From positions 1 to 60,540 of the forward strand of contig JADKCV010000033.1 of NCBI GenBank assembly GCA_016718655.1: DNA of 60,540 nt. The letters run 5' to 3'. The notes beneath the pieces were generated by a model. That model saw only the letters and a list, made by a program, of their open reading frames with translations, was not told the DNA's origin and did not search any database. Below are positions 16,665 to 24,935 of this stretch, one piece after another. The translations under genes were made by a program, and so were the position numbers. Position 1 is the first letter of the stretch. Each line of letters begins with the position of its first letter. This stretch comes from Flavobacteriales bacterium. GTDB taxonomy: Bacteria; Bacteroidota; Bacteroidia; Flavobacteriales_F; PHOS-HE28.

Positions 16665-19193
16665 TTAGCGCAAGCACATCACATGGCCGGTGACCTGCCG
16701 GGGCCTGGGGTCGCAGGCCAGTACGTATTCGGCACGCCAAGCATAGATGCCATTGGGCACGGGTCCGCCCTTGGACGTGCCATCCCAACCCGTGGCATCG
16801 CGAACTTCCTGCACCACGCGGCCCCAGCGGTCGAAGAGGGTCAGGTTGTAGTTGGTGAAGCCGTAGGCCGAACTGGGCAGGAAGCGTTCATTGATGCCAT
16901 CACCATTGGGGCTGAATGCGTTGGGCAGGAAGTGCTCCGCCGTGGTGCCCTCAGCCGTCAGGGTGAGCACCTCCGCGGTGATGCTGCAGGTTCCGGAGGG
17001 GTGTGTGAAGCGGTATGACCAGGACCCCAGTTGCTCCGGTGCAAGGGCGGGGATGAGCACGGTGTCGGAGGGCTGGTCCATCCCGCTCGGGCCTTGCCAG
17101 CTGCCGGTTCCGCAGGCGTCAGCGTTGCGGTCCACCAGCAGGCGCAAATCGTCCCCGCAGCGCACGGCTCCTTCGCTGCGCAAGGCGATGGCGGGCGGGG
17201 CAACGGTGACGGTGGCCAGGACGGTGGCGTTGGCAGGTGCAGGAGGGCAGTCCGGTGAGCAAGCGTACACGGCCGCGACGGTCGCGGTGTAGGTGGTGGT
17301 GGTGCAGGGCGATGCCTTCACGCACACGCCCGTGGCGCTGGAGAGCCCGGTGGCAGGCGACCAGGTGATGCTGCTGCCATCCGGAAGTCCGCTGAGGCAA
17401 AGGGTGGCCGAGTCGCACCACGCGATGTTCGGCGGGTCCACGGAGATGCGCACGTCGGGCAGCGTGCCGTCCGGTGGGATCACGGTGACGGTGGCCGAGC
17501 GGGTGGCGGTGCTGGTGAAAGGGGGGCAGCTGTTGCCGCACGCGAGGGTGGAGGAGATGCTGGCGGTGTAGGTGGTGGTGGAACAGGGCGATGCCTTCAC
17601 ACACGTGCCGGAGGTGCTGTCGAGCCCGATGGCGGGTGACCAGACGATGCTGCTGCCGGTGGGCACACCGGTGAGACAGAGGGTGGCGGAGTCACAGGCT
17701 GCGATGGTCGCCGGGTCCACGGTGATGGTCACGTTCGTCAGTGGGTCGGCCGGTGACAGCACGGTGATGGTGGTGGTGAACGCCGCGGTGCTGGTGACGG
17801 GCGGGCAGGTGTTGCCGCAGGCGGTGGTGGTGGAGACCGTGGCGGTGTAGGTGGTGGTGGCGCAGGGTGTGGCGGTGACGCAGGTGCCGGTGGTGGCGCT
17901 GAGCCCCGTGGCGGGTGACCAGACGATGGTGCTGCCGACGGGCACACCGGCCAGGCAGAGGATGGAGGCGCCGCAGGCTGCGATGGTGGGCGGGTCTGCG
18001 GTGATGCTGGCTCCCGCGAGCGGATCCACCAGCGGTTGTACGGTGACGGTGGTGCTGAGGGTGGCGCTGGCATTGACCGGCGGGCAGGTGTTGCCGCAGC
18101 TGATGAGGGCCGTGACGGTGGCGGTGTAGGTGGTGGTGGCGCAGGGTGTGGCGGTGACGCAGGTGCCGGTGGTGGCGCTGAGCCCGGTGGCGGGCGCCCA
18201 GGTGATGGTGCTTCCCGCGGGCACACCGGAAAGGCACAAGGTGGAGGCGCCACAGGGAGCGATGGTGGGTGGGTCGGCCGCGATGGAAAGCCCCGCGATG
18301 GTGGTGGCCAGGGGTTGTACGGTGAGCGTGGTGGACACCGAAGCAGTGGTGACGGAGGGCGTACAAACGTTGTCGCAGGGCGGGGTGGTGGTGACGGTGG
18401 CGGTGTAGGTGGTGGTGGTGCAGGGTGTGGCGGTGACACAGGTGCCGGTGGTGGCGCTGAGCCCGGTGGCGGGCGCCCAGGTGATGGTGCTGCCGGCCGG
18501 TGCGCCGGTGACGCAGAGCGTGGAGGCACCACAGGCAGCGATGGCCGGTGGTTGGGCGGTGATGGCCAACCCGGCGGGAACGATGCCCACGGGGGAAACG
18601 CGGATATCGTCGATCTGAAGTTCGTACTGCAGGTTGCCGATGGGTGGCCCGGCCATGTAGGGGAAGAGGAGGAGCTGGCTGTAGGTGCTGGTGGGGGTGA
18701 CGGTGAAGGTGAGGGGTGTCCAGTCGGGGTCGTTCACCCAGGAGTCGTTGATGAGTTGACCGTCGCCGATGGTCGCAGGGCTTACCGTGCCGATGAACTC
18801 ACCGATGCCATTGGTCATCCACACTTGGAGGTTGCCCCCGCCGGTGATGGCGTTGGTGTTGCGCACCCAGAGGCAGACCTCGTAGGTCTGACCTTGTTGG
18901 AAGTTGTAGCAGGTGTAAACGCCTTCACCGGAACCGCTGTAGGACCACATCCAGATGGAACAACCGGTGGCGTTGGAAGGGCTGTCGTTGCCGAACAGGG
19001 TCGGCGTGCCGTGGGAGATGGACCAGCTGTTGAGGTTGTACGGTCCGCCGCTGTTCATGTCGCCACCGCCGAGCGCGGAGAGGGTGGGGTCGGCGATGCA
19101 GTTGGGTGGGGAGACGCAAGGCACTTGGGCCGACGCGATCCCGTGGAAGAGACCGAGGGCGAAGGAAAGGAGCGGGATCCGTGACAGGTTCAT
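16665..19193 (-). CDS. Large secreted repeat protein with type B (gliding-motility) C-terminal domain
   Basis: The 842-residue protein starts at ATG 19191-19193 with a signal peptide (MNLSRIPLLSFALGLFHGIASA). Residues about 20-190 form a jelly-roll-like domain (GTPTLFGNDSPSNATGCSIW ... YELQIDDIRVS). Five tandem repeats of 93 residues follow (about 195-640), each starting I-x-DPPxIAxC and containing STxxWxPATGLSxTTGTCV and TTTYTAT. The end is a type B T9SS domain (FLPNAFSPNGDGINERFLP ... YNLTLFDRWGRVVQEV ... GVYAWRAEY-like). The protein should be displayed on the cell surface. The ORF runs further upstream, but that part is not protein-like and opposes the lipoprotein gene. Confidence 0.87.
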   Translation of the reverse strand: MNLSRIPLLSFALGLFHGIASAQVPCVSPPNCIADPTLSALGGGDMNSGGPYNLNSWSISHGTPTLFGNDSPSNATGCSIWMWSYSGSGEGVYTCYNFQQGQTYEVCLWVRNTNAITGGGNLQVWMTNGIGEFIGTVSPATIGDGQLINDSWVNDPDWTPLTFTVTPTSTYSQLLLFPYMAGPPIGNLQYELQIDDIRVSPVGIVPAGLAITAQPPAIAACGASTLCVTGAPAGSTITWAPATGLSATTGTCVTATPCTTTTYTATVTTTPPCDNVCTPSVTTASVSTTLTVQPLATTIAGLSIAADPPTIAPCGASTLCLSGVPAGSTITWAPATGLSATTGTCVTATPCATTTYTATVTALISCGNTCPPVNASATLSTTVTVQPLVDPLAGASITADPPTIAACGASILCLAGVPVGSTIVWSPATGLSATTGTCVTATPCATTTYTATVSTTTACGNTCPPVTSTAAFTTTITVLSPADPLTNVTITVDPATIAACDSATLCLTGVPTGSSIVWSPAIGLDSTSGTCVKASPCSTTTYTASISSTLACGNSCPPFTSTATRSATVTVIPPDGTLPDVRISVDPPNIAWCDSATLCLSGLPDGSSITWSPATGLSSATGVCVKASPCTTTTYTATVAAVYACSPDCPPAPANATVLATVTVAPPAIALRSEGAVRCGDDLRLLVDRNADACGTGSWQGPSGMDQPSDTVLIPALAPEQLGSWSYRFTHPSGTCSITAEVLTLTAEGTTAEHFLPNAFSPNGDGINERFLPSSAYGFTNYNLTLFDRWGRVVQEVRDATGWDGTSKGGPVPNGIYAWRAEYVLACDPRPRQVTGHVMCLR
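17293..18618. repeat. Five tandem 279-bp repeats inside the type B T9SS gene
   Basis: Unit boundaries fall exactly 279 bp apart (17293, 17572, 17851, 18130, 18409), with the last unit about 210 bp long in this phase. Identical 279-nt spacing of open frames on the opposite strand is a by-product. The units at 17851, 18130 and 18409 are closest to each other at base level, while the two nearest the 3' end of the gene are more diverged, consistent with growth by unequal crossing-over. Confidence 0.9.
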
Positions 19194-19452
19194 CGGCAAG
19201 GTGAACACGCCTACCGATGTGCAGTTCACGAGGAGGTGACGGTAGGTTCGGTGGTGGGGTTGCTCACGCCCGCCGAAAGGCGTGTTGCGATCCGGGTAAC
19301 GGTGGCTGGTGGATGGGGAGCGGCAATAGGCCGGTATTCCCGGTTCCTCCGCACGATCGCCCGGTTCATCGCCTTCCATGCTTCGCGTGCCTGCCGCCCC
19401 CGGCACCTTCGTCCCGCTGGCCAACACAGACCGGCACCAAACACGATCGGCC

Positions 19453-19926
19453 ATGGAACGGACCAACGACCTCCCGAACAGGACCTTGATGCGCGGCAGT
19501 CTGCTGCTCTTCATCACATCGCTCGTCACCCTCGTCCTCCTGCTCAGCTCCTGCCAGCGCGATGAGCTGCTGTCGCCCATGGGCAGCAACCAGACGGACG
19601 ACAACGGCGGCAGCAACGGCGGTAACGGCAGTGATGATCCTGCGGGTGATGACAACGGCGGTAATAGTGGCGGTAACGGCAGCGATGATCCTGCGGGTGA
19701 TGACAACGGCGGCAGCAGCGGTGGCAACGGCAGTGATGATCCCGCTGGTGATGACAATGGTGGCAACGGTGGTGGAAATGGCAGCGATGATCCTCCCGGT
19801 GATGACAACGGAGGAAACAACGGCGGCAACGGTAGCGACGATCCTGCGGGTGATGACAATGGGGGCGACAATGGCGGCAATGGCAGTGATGATCCTCCCG
19901 GTGATGACCATGGAGGAGGGAACTGA
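19453..19926 (+). CDS. Lipoprotein with 17-residue Asp/Gly/Asn repeats
   Basis: The 157-residue product has a lipobox (LVTLVLLLSSC) followed by QRDELLSPMG, so it should be a lipid-anchored envelope protein. The start at 19453 is a choice; the later ATG at 19489 (MRGSLLLFITSL) would give a shorter classical signal peptide. After about residue 50, six copies of a 17-residue unit of the type SDDPAGDDNGGNSGGNG fill the protein to its end. The composition is extremely acidic and probably unstructured; a calcium-binding or spacer role is possible but not shown. It is followed by a clear terminator. Confidence 0.7.
   Translation: MERTNDLPNRTLMRGSLLLFITSLVTLVLLLSSCQRDELLSPMGSNQTDDNGGSNGGNGSDDPAGDDNGGNSGGNGSDDPAGDDNGGSSGGNGSDDPAGDDNGGNGGGNGSDDPPGDDNGGNNGGNGSDDPAGDDNGGDNGGNGSDDPPGDDHGGGN
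19601..19920. repeat. 51-bp tandem repeat coding for a 17-residue unit
   Basis: GATGATCC recurs with a 51-bp period (for example 19633 and 19684) through about six units. Unit-to-unit changes are mostly silent or swap G, S and N, and P or A after DDP, indicating selection on composition rather than exact sequence. Confidence 0.85.
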
Positions 19927-19947
19927 CCTTCGACAGACCTGATGACG

Positions 19948-19973
19948 CACGGCCCGGCATTCGTCGGGCCGTG
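19948..19973 (+). terminator. Rho-independent-like hairpin after the repeat lipoprotein
   Basis: CACGGCCCG (19948-19956) pairs perfectly with CGGGCCGTG (19965-19973) around an 8-nt loop, 22 nt after the stop codon. There is no long T tract. Confidence 0.65.
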
Positions 19974-20105
19974 TTGCGTTCTGGGCGATACGTCCGCGTC
20001 ATGATCGCGTAAGTGTGTCGTGGTCCTTCGTTGCCGTGTCTCCTGATCGCGCTGGAAGTCGGACCTTGCAGGGGCATGTGCCACGGGTCCTTTCCGCTTC
20101 GTCCC

Positions 20106-22994
20106 ATGAACTTGCTCGTGGGCCTGTTGGCGGCCATCGTGTCGGTCGCCCAGCACCGTCCCTACCGCCATTACGATGTGGAGCATGGCCTCGCCGGATC
20201 CACGGTCTATTGTGTGCAGCAGGACAGCGCGGGCTATCTGTGGTTCGGTACAGCCACCGGTCTTTCGCGCTTCGATGGCACGCAGTTCCGCCACTTCACC
20301 ACAGCCGATGGACTTCCGGGCAACGAGGTGCTGGGTCTGGTGTTGGACCAGTTCGGCCGGCTGTGGGTGCAGACCTTCCAGGGCCCGCTCTGCTACCTGA
20401 AGGATGGCGTCTTCCACACCCCCGCGAACGATGGCAGCTTGACCCCGGTGGTGACCGCGGCCGCAGCGCTGGGGATCATACCCGATCCGGAGGCCGGCGA
20501 TGTGAAGGTGGTCGGCACCGAAGGGGTCTTCGCATACAGCGGTGCAGCAGTGCGACCGATCCCCGTGGTGAAGAGCAATGGGGGTACGCTTTGGCTGCGC
20601 ACTGTAAGCCGAACGCTATGGTACATGAACGCGGAGGGTCTGTACCGCCAACGCGCCGGCGGGTCATCCGAACTGGTGCTTCGTGCGGGATCGGAGGAAC
20701 TCCCTGCGATCGACAGGGTCGCGGACCTGGGAACGGACGTGCTGGTCCACACCGGAAGTGAACTGCTGCGGATCGCGTGTTCCGGAACGGATGCGCGTGT
20801 CGCCCAACGCAGGCCCTTCGCCGAAGGGTTGAACCGGGCATACACCGATGCGGAAGGTGCGTTGTGGATCACCACGCCATCGAGTGGCGCGTACCGCTTC
20901 CGGACCAACACCATCACCACGGATGTTGCGGAGTCGTTCGCGCCCAGTTCAGCCATTCCACAACTGATCATGGACCGGGAAGGGGTGCTCTGGTTCGCGT
21001 CGCACCGCGATGGGGTGTTCAAATTGTCGAGCACACAGGACCGCTGCTTCGACTTGCGGGACGGGCTATCCTCCCAGGACCTGCATGTGGTGGTGGATGC
21101 CGGGAACGGCGCTGTGCTGGTGGGGACGGGCGATGGTACGGTGGAACGCCTATCGGCGGCGGGTGGGGTGCGTAGTGCCAGTGGTCCACGACGGGCCGGA
21201 ACCCGCGTGTTGCGTGGGGTGCGCACGAGCACGGGCACCTTCTTCATCGGTGACGACGGCGCCTTCCTGGTCCCCACCACCGGTGTTGCGTGCCATTGGC
21301 CCGTGTTCGGTGCATGCAAGGCCTTGGCCGAAGAGCCGGATGGGAATGTGCTGGTGGGCACCGCTGCGGGCCTCTACCGCGTTTCGCCCAACACCGGCAA
21401 GGTGCTGGACACACTGGCACTTGAGCGCTGCACCGCCGTATTGAACGATGGGGCTGGTCACCTCCTGGTGGGTGGCATGGACGGTCTTCGCGTCATGGGT
21501 CCGGACAGTTCGGGGCTTGGTGCGCTGGTGGCGGAACTGCGTGGTGTGCGCATCACCGACCTGTTGCTGATGGCATCGGGCACCCTTGCCGTGGCCACCC
21601 ATGGCAGGGGATTGCTGATGCGCGATGCGGACGGATCGATGGAGTGGTTGACGGTGGAGCGGGCAGGACTTTCCGGCGCCATCTGTGGTCGATCGAAGCA
21701 GGATGAGCACGGTCGTTTGTGGGTGTGTACCGATCGGGGGCTGGATCGGCTGGTGCGTGATGGTGGCCATTGGAAGGTGCGGAACTACGCCGTGGCGGAC
21801 GGCCTTCCGGACAATGAGGTGCGCGATGTGCTGGTGCGGGGGGATAGTTTGTGGATCGCAACACACAAGGGCCTGGTGATGCTGGTCGGCGCAGGCGATG
21901 AAGAGCGCGGTGATCTCCACTTGCGCATCACGGGGGTGCGCTTCAACGGGCGCGATACCCTCATCGCCGACCGGTACCGCGTGCCCCACGACCGCAACGA
22001 CATCAGCATCTCCTTCGTGGCCTTGCACATGCGGAGCGATGGCCGAATAACCTACCGTTACCGGCTGTTCGATGAGGGTGCTTGGCAGTACACCACAGCG
22101 AACACCATCACCCTTCCGCGTGCGACACCGGGTAGCTATGCGCTCGCGATCGAGGCGCGCACCTCGGGTGGCACCTGGGGTGGACCGCTCGTTCGCATCG
22201 GCATCGAGGTGGAAGCCCCATGGTGGCAGCGTCCGTGGGTGCTCGCTGGTATCCTTGCGGCACTGCTGATCGGTGCGGGACTGGTCTTCCACCGGCGCCA
22301 GCGCAGGCTGATCAGTGCCAGCCGCGCACGCGAGCTCCATACGCGGGCCATGGCCGAGTTGGAGTTGCAGGCGCACCGCGCGCGGATCGATCCGCACTTC
22401 GTCTTCAACTGCCTCAACTCCATCCAGGGCTTCGTGATCAACGCGGACAACGAGAAGGCACACCGCTACATCGCTCAGTTCGCGAGCTACATCCGAAGGA
22501 TGCTTCGGGTGGCCAAGCAGAACTTCATTCCCCTGCGCGAGGAGATCGAGTTGCTGCGGGAACAGACCGCCTTGGAGATGATGCGCACGCGGCAGGCCTT
22601 CAGCACACGGATCGAAGCAGATGCGGACGTTCCACTGGATGCCGAGGTGCCCACCATGCTGTTGCAGACCTTCGTGGAGAACGCGATCAAACATGGGCTC
22701 AATCCCTTGCAGGGCCGCCAGGGAGAGTTGGAGGTCCGATTCAGCAAGACGACCGATGGTGTACTGTGCACCGTAGGCGACAACGGTGTCGGATTCGATC
22801 CTTCCCCCGCACCGGCAGCGCACCAGGGGAACCATGTATCGGAAGGGCTGGACCTGGTGCGCGAGCGCATCGCGTTGTTCAACACCCAGTTCGGCTTGGA
22901 CATCCGCATGGAATTGGGGCCCGGTGCAGGTGGAATAGGGACCACGGTATCCGTGACCATCCCGATCGAACGGACCAACGAACGAGAGCCATGA
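20106..22994 (+). CDS. LytS-type sensor histidine kinase with two-component propeller sensor
   Basis: The 962-residue membrane kinase starts at ATG 20106 with a short signal (MNLLVGLLAAIVSVAQ). Residues 20 to about 620 form the extracytoplasmic propeller typical of hybrid-sensor relatives, with repeats such as DSAGYLWFGTATGLSRFDG. A Y_Y_Y-like strand domain (about 625-700) and one TM helix (about 709-728) follow. The kinase core has the His-kinase box with H764 (DPHFVFNCLNSIQG), the N box VENAIKHG and the G box DNGVGFDP. It should autophosphorylate and pass the phosphate to the LytTR regulator encoded next, whose ATG overlaps this stop (ATGA). A TTCCGCTTCG box lies 4 nt before the start. Confidence 0.92.
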   Translation: MNLLVGLLAAIVSVAQHRPYRHYDVEHGLAGSTVYCVQQDSAGYLWFGTATGLSRFDGTQFRHFTTADGLPGNEVLGLVLDQFGRLWVQTFQGPLCYLKDGVFHTPANDGSLTPVVTAAAALGIIPDPEAGDVKVVGTEGVFAYSGAAVRPIPVVKSNGGTLWLRTVSRTLWYMNAEGLYRQRAGGSSELVLRAGSEELPAIDRVADLGTDVLVHTGSELLRIACSGTDARVAQRRPFAEGLNRAYTDAEGALWITTPSSGAYRFRTNTITTDVAESFAPSSAIPQLIMDREGVLWFASHRDGVFKLSSTQDRCFDLRDGLSSQDLHVVVDAGNGAVLVGTGDGTVERLSAAGGVRSASGPRRAGTRVLRGVRTSTGTFFIGDDGAFLVPTTGVACHWPVFGACKALAEEPDGNVLVGTAAGLYRVSPNTGKVLDTLALERCTAVLNDGAGHLLVGGMDGLRVMGPDSSGLGALVAELRGVRITDLLLMASGTLAVATHGRGLLMRDADGSMEWLTVERAGLSGAICGRSKQDEHGRLWVCTDRGLDRLVRDGGHWKVRNYAVADGLPDNEVRDVLVRGDSLWIATHKGLVMLVGAGDEERGDLHLRITGVRFNGRDTLIADRYRVPHDRNDISISFVALHMRSDGRITYRYRLFDEGAWQYTTANTITLPRATPGSYALAIEARTSGGTWGGPLVRIGIEVEAPWWQRPWVLAGILAALLIGAGLVFHRRQRRLISASRARELHTRAMAELELQAHRARIDPHFVFNCLNSIQGFVINADNEKAHRYIAQFASYIRRMLRVAKQNFIPLREEIELLREQTALEMMRTRQAFSTRIEADADVPLDAEVPTMLLQTFVENAIKHGLNPLQGRQGELEVRFSKTTDGVLCTVGDNGVGFDPSPAPAAHQGNHVSEGLDLVRERIALFNTQFGLDIRMELGPGAGGIGTTVSVTIPIERTNEREP

Positions 22995-23728
22995 TCAACG
23001 CACTGGTGGTGGACGATGAGCCCGAGAGCCGCGAGAACATCCGTGGCCTGTTGCGGATGTACTGTCCGCAGGTGAACGTGGTGGCTGCTGTTGGCAGTAT
23101 CGACCATGCAGAGGCCGCGATCGAGCTGCACCGGCCGGACCTGATCTTCCTGGACATCGAGATGCCGAACGGGAATGGCTTCGACCTGCTGGACCGCTTC
23201 GATGCACCCCCTGCGGATGTGGTGTTCGTAACGGCCTATGAGCAGTATGCGCTGAACGCGATCAAGCGCTATGCCTTGGATTACATCCTGAAGCCCATCA
23301 ACGTTGACGAACTTGTGCGGGCCGTGGAACGGAAGCTCGCATTGGATGCACCGCAACGCGAGCGGATGGGGCTGATGCGCACGGAACAGCGGCAGGCGGA
23401 CGACACCAAGCGCATCGCACTACCCTCGGCCAAAGGCCTGCAATTGGTGGCGATCGCCGACATCGTGCGATGCGAAGCGGACGACCATTACACCACCTTC
23501 CACCTGGTGGACAAGAAGCGTTACGTGGTCACCCGAAACCTGGGGGAGTACGAGGAGATGCTCGCTCCGCATGGCTTCTTCCGGGTCCACCATGCACATG
23601 TGGTGAACCTGTTGCGCGTGAAACAATACGTGCGCGGCCGTGGCGGCTACGTGATCATGGACGACGGCGGACACGTGGATGTGAGCGCCCGGCGGCGGGA
23701 TGCGTTCCTGGTGGCGCTGGCACGATGA
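22991..23728 (+). CDS. LytTR-family response regulator, partner of the upstream kinase
   Basis: The 245-residue protein has a receiver domain (residues 2-120) with acidic residues D8/D9, phosphoacceptor D55 (LIFLDIEMP), T81 and K101 (DYILKPI), then a LytTR DNA-binding domain (about 140-245; DIVRCEADDHYTTFHLVD, FFRVHHAHVVNLLRVK). LytTR proteins bind paired direct repeats about two helical turns apart and activate or repress nearby promoters. The 4-base overlap with the kinase gene makes it the cognate pair. Target genes are unknown; the T9SS genes around it are candidates. Confidence 0.93.
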   Translation: MINALVVDDEPESRENIRGLLRMYCPQVNVVAAVGSIDHAEAAIELHRPDLIFLDIEMPNGNGFDLLDRFDAPPADVVFVTAYEQYALNAIKRYALDYILKPINVDELVRAVERKLALDAPQRERMGLMRTEQRQADDTKRIALPSAKGLQLVAIADIVRCEADDHYTTFHLVDKKRYVVTRNLGEYEEMLAPHGFFRVHHAHVVNLLRVKQYVRGRGGYVIMDDGGHVDVSARRRDAFLVALAR

Positions 23729-23848
23729 GGGTGAATGATGCACACTTGCGTGATCGCTTGACACCCCTGCGCCTTGGTGCTGGTGATCGGCGGCTGTTCT
23801 CACTCAGTTCGTAGGGCGGAATTCACCGCACCAAAAACAACAGGGACC

Positions 23849-24763
23849 ATGCAACTGAATAGGAAATGGGGGCCGGCCATCGCACTGAGCGCGGTGGTAG
23901 GCGGAACGATGTTCTTGGCGGCATGCCAAAAGGAGAACAACGAGGCGGTCGCACCGGCCAGCGATGCGATCGGGTTGGCAAAGTCAGGAGGGGGTACCTA
24001 TGTCTATGCGCTCACTAGAACGGGAGGAGGGTCGGCCCTCACATTGGTGAACACGATCCTCTACAGATACGCCACCCCGGCACGTCCGATCATCGGTCCG
24101 GGTGGACTTGCTGTGGACCATTTTACGGGCATTGCGTGGGACGTATCGAGTGGGTGCACATGGTTGGTGACCGATAACAACACCAGCAATTCGGCATTCC
24201 GCAGCCTGTTATGGCGCATACCGGGTCCGCTCCCGACCCCGGGCAGTGGAGGCGGAGTGATCACGGCCAACATCGTTGCGCCACTGGTCGAAACCGGCTC
24301 CGGTGCCACCGTCACCGATGCATGGGACATCGAGCGTGATCCCACGTCAGGCACCATCTACCTCCTGCGCAACACCAAGGTAGGAGCCTCGCCGCGCATG
24401 GCCACCCTGTCCGTTACGGGCGTTACTGCGGGGGAGGTGACGAACTTGCCGGGAACGCCTCCGAACGTACAGGCCTTCACCTTCGATTGCGCGAGCAAAT
24501 TGATGGCGTTGAAGTCCATTGCGGCGCCACCCCAACTGCTTGAGTTGAGCACGGTCACCGGCGCGTCCGTGGGTTCCAGCACAACGTGGAGTACGAGTGC
24601 CTTTACGGCAGCCGATGCAGGGATCGAGGCCGTGTGCACTCCCTCCCCCCGCATGATGGGTGTGAATGCCTTCGTACCCACGCCCAGCTATGGCCAGAAC
24701 GTACCTGTGTTGTGGAGCACCCATGGGAGTTTGCTCAACACATTGGACATGACCTCCATGTAG
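23849..24763 (+). CDS. Hypothetical lipoprotein, possibly propeller-like
   Basis: The 304-residue protein starts at ATG 23849; the ORF upstream of it lacks protein character. The signal peptide ends in a lipobox (GGTMFLAACQKEN), so Cys25-26 region becomes the lipid anchor. The mature part has repeated short strands and phrases such as LAVDHFTGIAWDV, DAWDIERDPTSGTIYLLR and AFTFDCASKLMAL, which suggest a beta-propeller of about six blades, but no defining motif is present. It follows the LytTR regulator after 120 nt and ends in a very strong terminator, so it may be the last gene of that unit. Function unknown. Confidence 0.7.
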   Translation: MQLNRKWGPAIALSAVVGGTMFLAACQKENNEAVAPASDAIGLAKSGGGTYVYALTRTGGGSALTLVNTILYRYATPARPIIGPGGLAVDHFTGIAWDVSSGCTWLVTDNNTSNSAFRSLLWRIPGPLPTPGSGGGVITANIVAPLVETGSGATVTDAWDIERDPTSGTIYLLRNTKVGASPRMATLSVTGVTAGEVTNLPGTPPNVQAFTFDCASKLMALKSIAAPPQLLELSTVTGASVGSSTTWSTSAFTAADAGIEAVCTPSPRMMGVNAFVPTPSYGQNVPVLWSTHGSLLNTLDMTSM

Positions 24764-24777
24764 ATGGGCTCGATCCT

Positions 24778-24816
24778 AACACGAACGCCGGGTACAGCAT
24801 ACCCGGCGTTCGTGTT
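24778..24816 (+). terminator. Strong 17-bp-stem terminator hairpin
   Basis: The arms 24778-24794 (AACACGAACGCCGGGTA) and 24800-24816 pair without mismatch around a CAGCA loop, 14 nt after the lipoprotein stop. The stem is A/T at its base, as in a bidirectional rho-independent terminator. Confidence 0.85.
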
Positions 24817-24935
24817 GACAGCGGTATCGCACACCTGCGCATCCACCCCGCACACTTACGCCGCGCAGCCATTCCTTGGCCCGCCGAGCAACGTCATTGC
24901 ACCAGTAACCCTTGGATCACCTAACTCGCACCACC

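Noticed and set aside
17293..18618. Series of 92-residue ORFs on the plus strand at exact 279-bp spacing
   Set aside because: They are the antisense of the tandem repeats in the type B T9SS gene; the regular spacing comes from the repeat and the translations have no protein character.
19194..20417. Upstream extension of the type B T9SS ORF to 20417
   Set aside because: The extension is antisense to the repeat lipoprotein and overlaps the kinase start. A signal peptide at 19193 gives the true start.
21150..22835. 561-residue minus-strand ORF
   Set aside because: Antisense to the propeller/LytS kinase; no domain or start signal.
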